NCBI GenBank assembly: GCA_045640525.1
Contig: JAZUFE010000018.1
Coordinates: forward strand, 1 to 64,000
DNA length: 64,000 nt
Direction of reading: 5' to 3'
Origin: JAILLW01 sp045640525
Lineage (GTDB): Bacteria; Bacillota; Clostridia; Lachnospirales; Lachnospiraceae
Translations under genes and position numbers: made by a program
Shown: positions 25,208 to 33,117 of the stretch, in pieces
Layout of the letters: every line of letters starts with the position of its first letter
How positions within the stretch are numbered: the stretch's first letter is position 1
The notes under the pieces: model-generated
Seen by the model: the letters and a program-made list of their open reading frames with translations, nothing else
Database searches by the model: none
What the model was told of the DNA's origin: nothing

Positions 25208-25876
25208 CTATGCGAAATAGTCGGGATACTTCTTCTCCAAATCTTCTATATCATTAATAATATGTCCCAAGTGAGTTACCAATGCGTCTTTATAACCTTC
25301 AACATCTTTGTTTTCCAACAAAGATATAAGCTTCTCATGTCCGGTAACCGTTCTGTCCTGATAGTAATTGTCCAAATCCGTCAAAAATCTCAGTCTCGAA
25401 TAGTGTGCCATCGTATTTGATATCACGGTAGCTGCAAGGTGTTCTCCCGATACTCTGTAAGTAACCGCATGAAACGCATTATCTGCCATTTGATAGTTGT
25501 ATGAATTTTCATGGCTCCTATCCATTTTGGAGAAATTGAGCATCTCTTTGTTATATTTCTTCATCTCATTGATATCTTTTTTGGTTATGTTACGACACAC
25601 TTTTTCGACCATACCGATTTCAAGCGAACGTCTTATAAACCATTCCTGTTTAGCCTTATCCAAATCGATTTTCGATATCAGCGACTTCGACTGAGGAAAA
25701 ATATCAACAAGTCCTTCCGTTTCAAGCTTAACAAGTGCCTCTCTGGCAGGAGTTCTCGAGACATTGTATCTGTCTGCTATTTTAGCTGCCGAAACCGAAT
25801 CCCCCGGCTCCAATTCAAATGACAATATGTCTTTCTTAAATCTGTCATAAGTAGCTTGATTAAGTGAATTATCCAA
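25208..25876 (-). CDS. GntR/FadR family transcriptional regulator, 222 aa
   Basis: N-terminal winged helix (LEPGDSVSAAKIADRYNVSRTPAREALVKLETEGLVDI) and a C-terminal all-helical FCD ligand domain (NAFHAVTYRVSGEHLAATVI). It is first of the uronate cluster and probably controls uxaC and the neighbouring genes, like ExuR/UxuR-type regulators. A 32-bp perfect palindrome and a second half-size copy lie 25-70 bases upstream of its start, so it probably autoregulates. It is intact although several of its presumed targets are broken. Confidence 0.88.
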   Translation of the reverse strand: MDNSLNQATYDRFKKDILSFELEPGDSVSAAKIADRYNVSRTPAREALVKLETEGLVDIFPQSKSLISKIDLDKAKQEWFIRRSLEIGMVEKVCRNITKKDINEMKKYNKEMLNFSKMDRSHENSYNYQMADNAFHAVTYRVSGEHLAATVISNTMAHYSRLRFLTDLDNYYQDRTVTGHEKLISLLENKDVEGYKDALVTHLGHIINDIEDLEKKYPDYFA

Positions 25877-25900
25877 TATTCTGTCCCCCGACGAAATTTT

Positions 25901-25932
25901 ATATCAACAACTAACATGTTAGTTGTTGATAT
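25901..25932. promoter_or_regulatory. 32-bp perfect palindrome, probable GntR operator
   Basis: Each half mirrors the other exactly, centred on TAACATGTTA. The site lies 25 bases upstream of the GntR start. Confidence 0.75.
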
Positions 25933-25935
25933 AAA

Positions 25936-25951
25936 AATAACATGTTAGTTT
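25936..25951. promoter_or_regulatory. second TAACATGTTA operator copy
   Basis: TAACATGTTA (25938-25947) with flank AGTTT repeats the core of the large palindrome. The centres are 26 bases apart, so two dimers could bind nearly the same face. Confidence 0.65.
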
Positions 25952-26020
25952 AGGTTTGTAAAGCATATTTTCGAATATTTATATATTTTTTTATTTCTCA
26001 AAAATATATGTTTTTATCCG

Positions 26021-26410
26021 TCATCTGATATCCGCAAACGCATCCGCATTCCAGTCGCTTTTTATTCGAAAAAGAAGCTCATCATATTCGCGTTTTTCTT
26101 CGGCTCCAAGTGTTTTACTCCATCGAACTCTGCTCTTTGCAGCCGGATATTCCGCATAATAAGTATTCACATGTGCCCCCGGCTTATTCCAATCATGGTA
26201 ACCTTCTTCTTTAATATGATCCCCGAATTCGCAATCTATCAATACCTGCCTGGCCCATTCCCGCCAGGGTCTGCTTATATAGACCGAATTCTCGGCACAA
26301 CCATGATTTACGAATTTGCAGTCGGCAAACACATATCCGTATCTTTGTCCTTTGGGAGTAGACGGATCGCTGACATAAGGCATATTCCCGTCAAATGAAG
26401 TGCATCCTTG
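26021..26410 (-). pseudogene. pectinesterase (CE8) C-terminal remnant
   Basis: About 120 residues from YGYVFADCKF through ENSVYISRPWREWARQVLID to GYHDWNKPGAHVNTYYAEY match the C-terminal part of pectin methylesterase, including the ISRPWR segment with the substrate-binding Arg. The catalytic Asp region upstream is missing; in the same frame the match extends a few codons past the ATG (to about 26410) and then meets a stop. Full enzymes are about 300 residues or longer. This is a dead fragment of a pectin-degradation gene. Confidence 0.85.
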
Positions 26411-26426
26411 TCAGTGACCATTCTGT

Positions 26427-26614
26427 TTAGAACAATGCTTTCAAATGCGATGTATTCAAAATTCCCAGTCTGTAACCTTTCAAAAGTGCATATGACATTA
26501 TCGAACTTCCGGATGTTTCAAGATAATTACCTTTTCGGTGTCCAAGATTGACTATCTGATACCACATTCCGCTCTCATCCTGATATTTGCATACCGAATC
26601 CATCAATTCATTAA
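26427..26614 (-). pseudogene. GH105 (unsaturated rhamnogalacturonyl hydrolase) remnant
   Basis: A 58-codon open frame from the ATG at 26603, with similarity continuing upstream through NEL, reads SVCKYQDESGMWYQIVNL, then NYLETSGSSIMSYALLKGYR and LGIL. This is the C-terminal part of GH105 YteR/RhiN-like hydrolases, which act on oligosaccharides from pectin lyases. It is cut at the 5' side directly by the terminator at 26616-26646 and at the 3' side by a stop before the pectinesterase remnant. Confidence 0.75.
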
Positions 26615-26646
26615 AAAGGCCATTACGCTCGAAGCGTAATGGCCTT
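26612..26646 (-). terminator. terminator of the 26662-27285 genes
   Basis: Perfect 14-bp stem (26616-26629 with 26633-26646), CGA loop, then TTTTT on the minus strand (26617-26613). Confidence 0.85.
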
Positions 26647-26661
26647 ATACTATTTCAATAA

Positions 26662-27084
26662 CTATTCAATTACCTGAGTTGTTCCAAGAAGCCTTCCCAC
26701 AAACAAAGGACCTTCGTACTTGCTTGCGTCAAGGTCGACTTTAGTTCCTCTTGGGATTGTAATTCTGTAAAGCTTACCGCCATGTCTGAATATATATGAG
26801 AAATCAACATCTGCAGCTGATACAGCATCCAAAATATCAACCGAGAATGTCATTGGTCTTTCGGAATATACTATTACCGAAGCAGCATTTCTATTATTTG
26901 CTGCATTCTGTGACTTAACATTTGTTGCAATCTTCTCTACAGCAGATACAAATCCCTGTGTAGTCGTAATCTTAGTCAGGTTATAAGATGCACCTGTGCT
27001 CTTAGCTGCTTCCAGCATGCTGTTAACCGACTCTGCAGATGTAAATTCTGTTACAGGAATTGCTTTCAAACTACTTGAAGTCAA
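26662..27084 (-). CDS. unrecognised protein, 140 aa (TTG start)
   Basis: Starts with TTG, six bases after GGAAGG and four bases past the stop of the gene upstream. There is no signal peptide. The C-terminal half (SERPMTFSVDILDAVSAADVDFSYIFRHGGKLYRITIPRGTKVDL) resembles the beta-rich terminal domain of Lachnospiraceae secreted repeat proteins, suggesting this may be a truncated or relic C-terminus. I cannot assign a function. Confidence 0.5.
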   Translation of the reverse strand: MTSSSLKAIPVTEFTSAESVNSMLEAAKSTGASYNLTKITTTQGFVSAVEKIATNVKSQNAANNRNAASVIVYSERPMTFSVDILDAVSAADVDFSYIFRHGGKLYRITIPRGTKVDLDASKYEGPLFVGRLLGTTQVIE

Positions 27085-27087
27085 TAG

Positions 27088-27285
27088 TTACCTTCCTCTG
27101 GCCATCAGGTACCAACCAAACTTCGCCCAATCATCCATTCTTTTAGGCTCTGTACTCTTTCTTTTAGGGAGCAATGGTCCGAGCAATAATTTAGCCATAA
27201 TATAAATAGGCATTTTAAACATCCACCAAGCTATACGTAACGGATATATAACAGCAACCTTTATCAATAATCCTATCATATTCAA
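27088..27285 (-). CDS. small basic membrane-associated protein, 65 aa
   Basis: One or two hydrophobic helices (LLIKVAVIYPLRIAWWMFKMPIYIM) and a basic tail (PLLPKRKSTEPKR). It precedes the 140-residue gene by four bases, so the two are likely co-transcribed and end at the terminator at 26612. Family unknown. Confidence 0.5.
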   Translation of the reverse strand: MNMIGLLIKVAVIYPLRIAWWMFKMPIYIMAKLLLGPLLPKRKSTEPKRMDDWAKFGWYLMARGR

Positions 27286-27377
27286 ACCCTCCCGTGATGA
27301 ATTCGTCTTTGTTTCTTTTATGACTTAACTATACGCTTTGTATAGTCCAAATTTTTACTCTATACACGGTTGCTATA

Positions 27378-27413
27378 TAAAAACCCTCTATATCATTTCG
27401 ATATAGAGGGTTT
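27378..27413 (-). terminator. terminator of pnp
   Basis: Perfect 14-bp stem (27381-27394, 27400-27413) with a five-base loop; on the minus strand it is followed by a T-run. It lies 40 bases beyond the pnp stop. Confidence 0.85.
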
Positions 27414-27453
27414 AATCCCACATAAGGGGCCTTATTGCATTCTGTTTTGGGGA

Positions 27454-29538
27454 TTATTGAGCATCCTTAATAGAGAAGCTCATTCTGCCCATCTTATCTT
27501 TGCCTAAGCACTTAACTTTAACTCTGTCGCCAAGTGTAAGAACATCTTCAACGTGGTTGATTCTCTCGTTGGCAATCTTAGAAATGTGAACCATTCCTTC
27601 TTTGCCGGGTGCGAATTCAACGAATGCTCCGAACTCCTTGATTGAAACAACAACGCCTTCGAACATCTGACCTTCTTCGTAATCCGTTACGATTGTCTTA
27701 ATGTATTCGATTGCCTTATCCATTCCGTCTTTATCAGTTCCGCAAACAGAAACCATACCATCATCCGTGATATCAATCTTAACATCGCAGCGAGCGATAA
27801 TTTCATTAATTGTCTTACCACGCTGTCCGACAACATCACCAATCTTCTCGGGATCAATCTGAAGAGAAATAATCTTGGGAGCATACTTGCCAACTTCCTT
27901 ACGAGGTTCTGCAATAGCAGGCTTCATACAATTATCCATGATGTAAAGACGAGCTTCACGACATCTTGCGATAGCACCCTCAACGATAGGACGTGTCAAA
28001 CCATGAATCTTAATATCCATCTGAATAGCTGTGATACCGTCTGTTGTACCTGTTACCTTGAAGTCCATATCACCGAAGAAATCTTCAAGTCCCTGAATAT
28101 CTGTAAGCAATACGAAATCATCGTCTGTTTCACCTGTAACCAAACCGCATGAGATCCCGGCAACCATCTTCTTAATAGGAACACCTGCAGCCAACAAAGA
28201 CATACATGATGAACATGTAGAAGCCATTGATGTAGAACCGTTTGATTCGAATGTTTCCGAAACTGTTCTGATTGCGTAAGGGAATTCTTCCTCTGAAGGC
28301 AATACAGGAATCAAAGCTCTCTCAGCCAAAGCACCATGACCGATTTCTCTACGTCCGGGACCACGGCTTACTTTAGTCTCACCTACCGAATATGCAGGGA
28401 AATTGTAGTGATGCATATATCTCTTGCTTGTCTCATTATCATCCAAGCCATCAATCTTCTGAGCTTCTGACAAAGGAGCCAATGTACATACGTTACAAAT
28501 CTGAGTCTGTCCACGAGTAAACATAGCCGAACCGTGAACTCTCGGAATAATATCAACCTCTGCAGCCAAAGGACGAATCTGTGTTATTTCTCTTCCGTCC
28601 GGACGCTTATGATCTTTAAGAATCATCTTACGAATTGTCTTCTTTTCGTACTGGTAAATAGCTTCACCCAAAATAGCAAGCCACTCTTCGTTCTCAGCGA
28701 ACTTTTCTTCGCACTTTTCTGTAATTTCTTTGATATTGCCTTCACGTGTCTGCTTATCATCTGTGAATACTGCCTCTTCCATCTCGGCAGGAGGACAAAT
28801 TTCACGAATTGCAGCGAAGAGTTCTTCAGGAATAGCGCATGAAGTATATTCGTGTTTAGCCTTACCAACCTCTGCAACAATGCCGTCAATGAATGCGATG
28901 ATTGTCTGGTTAACTTCGTGAGCCTTATAAATTGCTTCAATCATCTTAGCTTCAGGTACTTCGTTGGCACCTGCTTCAATCATGATTACCTTTTCCTTGG
29001 TTGAAGCAACCGTAAGATTAAGGTCTCCATCCTTCCACTGTTTCTGTGAAGGGTTAATGATGAATTCTCCGTCAATCATACCTACCTGTGTCATTGCACA
29101 AGGGCCGTCGAACGGAATATCTGAAATACATGTTGAAATTGATGCACCGAGCATAGCAACCAACTCAGGTCTGCACTCGGGATCAACTGACATTACCATA
29201 TTATTCAAAGTAACATCGTTTCTGTAATCCTTAGGGAACAACGGACGCATAGGACGGTCAATAACACGGCTTGTCAAAATAGCATTTTCGGAAGCCTTAC
29301 CCTCACGCTTATTGTATCCTCCGGGAATCTTGCCCACTGCATATGATTTCTCCTCATATTCAACTGAAAGAGGGAAGAAATCAACTCCGTCTCTGGGCTT
29401 GTCTGATGCAGTTGCTGTACAAAGTACAGTTGTGTCGCCATAGTGCATGAATGCACATCCGTTAGCCTGCTTACCCACTCTTCCTACATCAACAGAAAGT
29501 GTACGTCCGGCTAACTCCATAGAATAAGTCTTGTACAT
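27454..29538 (-). CDS. pnp: polyribonucleotide nucleotidyltransferase, 694 aa
   Basis: 3'-5' phosphorolytic RNase of the degradosome. Two RNase PH domains (KIPGGYNKREGKASENAILTSR; MYMHHYNFPAYSVGE-type core with GPGRREIGHGALAERAL), then a KH domain (VGQRGKTINEIIARCDVKIDI) and a C-terminal S1 domain (EGQMFEGVVVSIKEFGAFVEF). Full length. The 5' leader contains a long imperfect hairpin and one copy of the iterated motif (29572-29580), and rpsO lies upstream, the classical order. Confidence 0.97.
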   Translation of the reverse strand: MYKTYSMELAGRTLSVDVGRVGKQANGCAFMHYGDTTVLCTATASDKPRDGVDFFPLSVEYEEKSYAVGKIPGGYNKREGKASENAILTSRVIDRPMRPLFPKDYRNDVTLNNMVMSVDPECRPELVAMLGASISTCISDIPFDGPCAMTQVGMIDGEFIINPSQKQWKDGDLNLTVASTKEKVIMIEAGANEVPEAKMIEAIYKAHEVNQTIIAFIDGIVAEVGKAKHEYTSCAIPEELFAAIREICPPAEMEEAVFTDDKQTREGNIKEITEKCEEKFAENEEWLAILGEAIYQYEKKTIRKMILKDHKRPDGREITQIRPLAAEVDIIPRVHGSAMFTRGQTQICNVCTLAPLSEAQKIDGLDDNETSKRYMHHYNFPAYSVGETKVSRGPGRREIGHGALAERALIPVLPSEEEFPYAIRTVSETFESNGSTSMASTCSSCMSLLAAGVPIKKMVAGISCGLVTGETDDDFVLLTDIQGLEDFFGDMDFKVTGTTDGITAIQMDIKIHGLTRPIVEGAIARCREARLYIMDNCMKPAIAEPRKEVGKYAPKIISLQIDPEKIGDVVGQRGKTINEIIARCDVKIDITDDGMVSVCGTDKDGMDKAIEYIKTIVTDYEEGQMFEGVVVSIKEFGAFVEFAPGKEGMVHISKIANERINHVEDVLTLGDRVKVKCLGKDKMGRMSFSIKDAQ

Positions 29539-29594
29539 ATTGTCTCCTTTACTTAATCCGGTTAATAAAGTTATGTAAACCTTATTATTGTTTA

Positions 29595-29689
29595 GGTAAA
29601 GGAACCTTGGTCAAAAAGCAAATAATACAATTCACATCAATCAATTGCATTATTTACTCTTTGACTCGAAAACTATTAGTTCCTTCACC
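29595..29689 (-). promoter_or_regulatory. long hairpin in the rpsO-pnp intergenic leader
   Basis: Inner stem of 24 bp (29609-29632 with 29643-29666, four G-T-type mismatches, 10-base loop) and outer stem of 11 bp (29595-29605 with 29679-29689, one mismatch). A second pairing, 29606-29611 with 29687-29692, would compete with the outer stem. In enterobacteria a comparable leader hairpin is cut by RNase III for PNPase autoregulation. Whether that holds here is inference. Confidence 0.6.
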
Positions 29690-29707
29690 AAGTTACATTC
29701 ATAAGTA

Positions 29708-29740
29708 CTAAAAGCGGAGAACCGTATGGTTTCTCCGCTT
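29708..29740 (-). terminator. terminator of rpsO
   Basis: AAGCGGAGAA(A)CC stem (29712-29723 with 29728-29740, one-base bulge), GTAT loop, then TTTTAGT on the minus strand. It lies 12 bases past the rpsO stop. Confidence 0.8.
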
Positions 29741-29751
29741 AAGATACTTAA

Positions 29752-30018
29752 TTACTTACGTAAGCCTAACTTCTCGATAAGGGCACGATATCTGTTGATA
29801 TCCTTCTCCTTAAGGTATCTTAATAAGCCACGTCTTTGACCAACCAACTTAAGCATTCCACGACGAGAATGGTTGTCGTTGGGGTTAGCCTGCAAATGCT
29901 CTGTAAGCTCTGCGATTCTTGCAGATAATACTGCAATCTGAACCTCAGGTGAACCTGTGTCGTTAGGGCATGTTGCATACTCCTGCATAATAGCAGTCTT
30001 CTTCTCTTTTGAGATCAT
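29752..30018 (-). CDS. rpsO: 30S ribosomal protein S15, 88 aa
   Basis: Small-subunit protein binding the central domain of 16S rRNA. The sequence MISKEKKTAIMQEYATCPND begins it; GSPEVQIAVLSARIAELTEHL and SRRGMLKLVGQRRGLLRYLK match the family from end to end. GGAGG lies in the leader. pnp follows after a terminator. Confidence 0.98.
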   Translation of the reverse strand: MISKEKKTAIMQEYATCPNDTGSPEVQIAVLSARIAELTEHLQANPNDNHSRRGMLKLVGQRRGLLRYLKEKDINRYRALIEKLGLRK

Positions 30019-30024
30019 TTTGTT

Positions 30025-30128
30025 TCCTCCTTGTGAAAACTATCGTTCTGTTCCGTTTTTGGAACGGTTACTAATCGCCAATGGCAAGGAGACGGTCGGA
30101 GATTCCAATCTCTGAGCCAAGGCTAAAC
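30025..30128 (-). promoter_or_regulatory. rpsO leader, likely S15 autoregulatory element
   Basis: The ~110 bases before rpsO carry several short hairpins on the minus strand: GAGATT/AATCTC, and GTTCC-AAAAA-GGAAC followed by AGAACGATAG. Clustered structure directly before the ribosome site is typical of S15 leaders that mimic the rRNA target. I infer autoregulation and have not matched it to a known family. Confidence 0.45.
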
Positions 30129-30356
30129 AACTCAGTTATATTAGCACAAAAATATACTTATGTAAATACTTTTGGAGCTTAATCAAACTCAATCCTAAAA
30201 ACTCTTTTCATAATCTTATAATCAAAATAGTGTTAATTTTGGTAAATAAAATAGTTTATTTTTCGCACTGATTCTGATATAATCACAATTGTGTGATAAA
30301 TGTAACTATCCGCCATCTAATCAGCGCCATAACATTTGACAGTAGCAGACCTCTAA
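30129..30356. promoter_or_regulatory. divergent promoter region between rpsO and the plus-strand genes
   Basis: A+T-rich spacer between opposite-facing genes. On the plus strand a TATAAT box (about 30279-30284, in GATATAATCAC) with an AT-rich upstream element could drive 30357. No gene or RNA is seen. Confidence 0.4.
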
Positions 30357-30596
30357 ATGAACGACAGCAAAAAATTTGTATTTAATTCACTTCCGGCAAA
30401 TATAGACGAATTACATACAATTCCTGAGTTTGCCATGGATTCTCCATATAAGACAGCCGCTCTTTTGTTGGCAGTTCTTTGTAATTATGAGAAAGATTCC
30501 GAAAACACATACGCTATGTTAGGCGAGTTAAAGGGGCCGGATATCCAGTGTCTTTCTGACATAAGAATTCCGAAAGAATCCGACCCTTGGGCATAA
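30357..30596 (+). CDS. short DUF6935-like protein or N-terminal remnant, 79 aa
   Basis: The sequence (FNSLPANIDELHTIPEFAMDSPYKTAALLLAVLCNY ... MLGELKGPD) resembles the start of a family I know from Clostridia as DUF6935, whose members are about 200 residues. Here it ends after SDIRIPKESDPWA, so it is probably truncated. It interrupts the usual ribF-rpsO adjacency. Function unknown. Confidence 0.5.
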   Translation: MNDSKKFVFNSLPANIDELHTIPEFAMDSPYKTAALLLAVLCNYEKDSENTYAMLGELKGPDIQCLSDIRIPKESDPWA

Positions 30597-30709
30597 TGAC
30601 ATTATTTAGGCGAAATTGTTTTCTAATTTTGTTCAATATGCCATCTAAGAGTTTTGAGGCTTCATCCGATATTAATTAGTGCAAGCACTCAAGGAAGAGG
30701 AGAACCACA

Positions 30710-31033
30710 ATGGAAAGAAGACGTTCAAAGAGAATTAAAATGACAGATTGTAACGGAACCTTATACCTTCCCCAGGAAGAAATAAGGGTTACGATACAGG
30801 ATATAAGCAGAGGCGGAATCCTTTTTAAGACTAAATCTTACGGCTTTTGTATCGCCGATGAATTTGATTTTCAGTTCACAGACAGTGAATACAACAGCAT
30901 TTCAGGCAAAGCTTCACTCGTGAGAGTCAGGAAGGAAGACGATACAATTGCCATCGGTTGCTGCTGCGACGGCTTCACTCCAAACGGCTATGTTGAAATG
31001 CTTGAAACCAAAGATGCCGCTCAGGTATCTTAA
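30710..31033 (+). CDS. PilZ domain protein, 107 aa
   Basis: A single PilZ domain with the c-di-GMP binding motifs: RRRSKR near the N-terminus (RxxxR type) and DISRGGILF (DxSxxG). Such stand-alone proteins bind cyclic di-GMP and act as effectors of motility or surface traits. There is a good GGAGAA ribosome site 10 bases upstream. The 3' end, from residue ~100, is inside a 35-bp tandem repeat. Confidence 0.9.
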   Translation: MERRRSKRIKMTDCNGTLYLPQEEIRVTIQDISRGGILFKTKSYGFCIADEFDFQFTDSEYNSISGKASLVRVRKEDDTIAIGCCCDGFTPNGYVEMLETKDAAQVS

Positions 31034-31101
31034 GAATTTGCATCCAAGATGCCATTTCGGTATCTTGGGAGTTTGCATCCAAGATGCCGCTTTCAATATC
31101 C
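31011..31101. repeat. 35-bp tandem repeat spanning the pilZ stop
   Basis: Units at 31011-31045 and 31046-31080 and a partial third unit at 31081-31101, all opening AAGATGCC and ending TTTGCATCC. The first unit encodes the PilZ C-terminus, the partial third lies over the end of ribF. Each unit can fold into an AAGATGCC/GGTATCTT hairpin. Confidence 0.85.
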
Positions 31102-32034
31102 GTCGAAGTACTTCTTTCCTTCTTCAATATCCAGCGCTATCTTCTCCTTAAGCTTATCCGGGCCGGAAAATTTCTCCTCCGCTCTTTTGAAGTCCAGTAA
31201 TTCGGTGACAATTTTCTTATTATACATATCTTTGTCAAAATCAAACAAATATGTTTCAACACTTACGTGTCTGTCACCCGGCGATGCCACAGTAGGTCGT
31301 ATACCTATATTGGTAAGTCCCGGATAATTGGCGCCTTCATACTTAACGTTTGAATAATAAACCCCGAACGGTGGCAGTATTTTCGCTTCGTCCGGATATA
31401 GATTCATGGTCGGAAAACCGAGTTTTCGTCCAAGTTTAAATCCTTGCTCGACAGTTCCGGCGAACGAATAGGGATGTCCCAGAAGCCTTTGTACCAACAA
31501 CATGTTTCCTTTGGAGATCTCTTCTCTAAGGAACGTTGAACTGATTTCTCGCCCTTCATACAAAAGTTTTTCAATAATCTCTACCCGATATCCCGACTCT
31601 TTGGACATGTCATTGAGTAATTTGGCATCTCCCAATCCTTTATAGCCATACGATACATCTTCGCCTGCGGCTATATATTTCATATTAAGCATATTTACCA
31701 AAATATCTTTGATGAAAGCTTCCGGAGATATTTTTGCCGTATCGGCATTAAGCGGATACTCTACAAGATAGTCCAGACCCAGTTGTTCAAAAATAACCCT
31801 TTTCTCCGACAATGTTGTAACTTCTTTAACTATCTTGGATGAAAAGAAAGTAGCAGCCTGCGTATCAAAAGTAAAGACCACCGTTTTCATGCCCAACTCT
31901 TCATTTTGGCTTGCATATTCCTTAATTCGATTAAGCAATTCAACGTGTCCCAAATGAATACCGTCAAATTTGCCGACAGCCACCGCAGTAGGACAGTCTA
32001 TTTTAAATTGTGTCGTATTCTCAATTATCTTCAT
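31093..32034 (-). CDS. ribF: bifunctional riboflavin kinase/FMN adenylyltransferase, 313 aa
   Basis: Makes FMN and FAD. The N-terminal nucleotidyltransferase has VAVGKFDGIHLGHVELL and AGEDVSYGYKGLGD. The C-terminal kinase has GFKLGRKLGFPTMNL, GLTNIGIRPTV and a conserved VETYLFDFDKDMYNKKI. The end (YFDGY stop) lies within the convergent repeat with pilZ. It is the last gene of the rimP-to-ribF operon. Confidence 0.95.
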   Translation of the reverse strand: MKIIENTTQFKIDCPTAVAVGKFDGIHLGHVELLNRIKEYASQNEELGMKTVVFTFDTQAATFFSSKIVKEVTTLSEKRVIFEQLGLDYLVEYPLNADTAKISPEAFIKDILVNMLNMKYIAAGEDVSYGYKGLGDAKLLNDMSKESGYRVEIIEKLLYEGREISSTFLREEISKGNMLLVQRLLGHPYSFAGTVEQGFKLGRKLGFPTMNLYPDEAKILPPFGVYYSNVKYEGANYPGLTNIGIRPTVASPGDRHVSVETYLFDFDKDMYNKKIVTELLDFKRAEEKFSGPDKLKEKIALDIEEGKKYFDGY

Positions 32035-32049
32035 ATAGCATACTTTATA

Positions 32050-33117
32050 TCAGCCAAACATTTTCTCCACTACCAGTGCGCCTTCGCGCATATCATAGCG
32101 ATATAGCGCCCTAAATTGGTTGTCATAACTATACATTCTGTAAACCGCGCCATTGGTTAACATAATATCGCCATATGTTCGAGCGTTCTCATTACAAGTT
32201 GACATAACTACGTCATTCGGCCATTCTTTAATCATATTTTTGTACAATTTGTTGCCGTTATCAAGGGCCTTCATGCCCTCTGCCGTCACGTGCAACGCTG
32301 CGTATTCATCCAATATTATGTCAACTTCGGTTAGTACATTCCCCAATCTGTCTTTCAGCACATCATCACCAAACACGTCTTTTGCGGTTGATTCATCGGT
32401 TCCTTTTACCATATTCTCGATTTGGGCAATTGTGATTGCATCTTCAACTCTAAACTTTCCGACCCGGGTTCTTTCAAGATGCTCCATGGCCGCGCCGCAG
32501 CCGAGTTTCTGGCCGATATCATGTATCAGCGTTCTTATATATGTTCCTTTTGAACATTCGACTTTCAGTAAATAGTACACATTATGTAAACCGCTTTGTC
32601 TTTCGCTGCGAGGTCGTGCATTATGTAAACCATCACATTCTTCATCGTAAGGCTGCACGTCTATGTTATATATTGTAACAGGACGACTCTTTCGCTCTAC
32701 TTCTATTCCCTGTCTTGCCAAATCGCATAATTTCTGCCCGTTAATCTTCAATGCCGAGTACATCGGAGGAATCTGCTGTATTTCTCCTTTAAATGATTCG
32801 ACAACCGCTCTGACTTTTTCATACGATAATTGTTCGGCGCTCTCATAGTCTTCCGCCAATACTTCGCCTGACATATCCTGAGTATCGGTTACAACTCCAA
32901 GTTTCATAATTGCAATATACTCTTTGGTTCTGTCCGTAAGCATATCAACAAGCTTGGTGGCATTTCCCACACAAACGGGAAGAACCCCCACCGCATCCGG
33001 ATCGAGGGTTCCTGTATGTCCTATCTTTTTAATTTTCAGAATTCTGCGAAGCTTGGCAACCACATCAAAAGATGTATACCCGGCTTCCTTATAAATATTG
33101 ATAACACCGTTTATCAT
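32050..33117 (-). CDS. truB: tRNA pseudouridine-55 synthase TruB, 355 aa
   Basis: Makes pseudouridine 55 in tRNA. The catalytic Asp is in GHTGTLDPDAVGVLPVCVG. Later motifs are PMYSALKINGQKL and ECSKGTYIRTLIHDIGQKLG. The protein is about 50 residues longer than usual because of an insertion at residues ~160-180 and a longer C-terminal region. The insertion holds GLHNA and GLHNV, two repeats each spelled with the iterated motif (32583 and 32622, 39 bases apart). Three more motif copies lie in the C-terminal part (32156, 32198, 32317). Confidence 0.93.
   Translation of the reverse strand: MINGVINIYKEAGYTSFDVVAKLRRILKIKKIGHTGTLDPDAVGVLPVCVGNATKLVDMLTDRTKEYIAIMKLGVVTDTQDMSGEVLAEDYESAEQLSYEKVRAVVESFKGEIQQIPPMYSALKINGQKLCDLARQGIEVERKSRPVTIYNIDVQPYDEECDGLHNARPRSERQSGLHNVYYLLKVECSKGTYIRTLIHDIGQKLGCGAAMEHLERTRVGKFRVEDAITIAQIENMVKGTDESTAKDVFGDDVLKDRLGNVLTEVDIILDEYAALHVTAEGMKALDNGNKLYKNMIKEWPNDVVMSTCNENARTYGDIMLTNGAVYRMYSYDNQFRALYRYDMREGALVVEKMFG
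32155..32631. repeat. five copies of the iterated motif inside truB
   Basis: Cores at 32156-32164, 32198-32206, 32317-32325, 32583-32591 and 32622-32630. They read in several frames (MLTN, MST, VDI, LHN). This is the highest density in any housekeeping gene here, and all lie outside the catalytic motifs. Confidence 0.85.
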
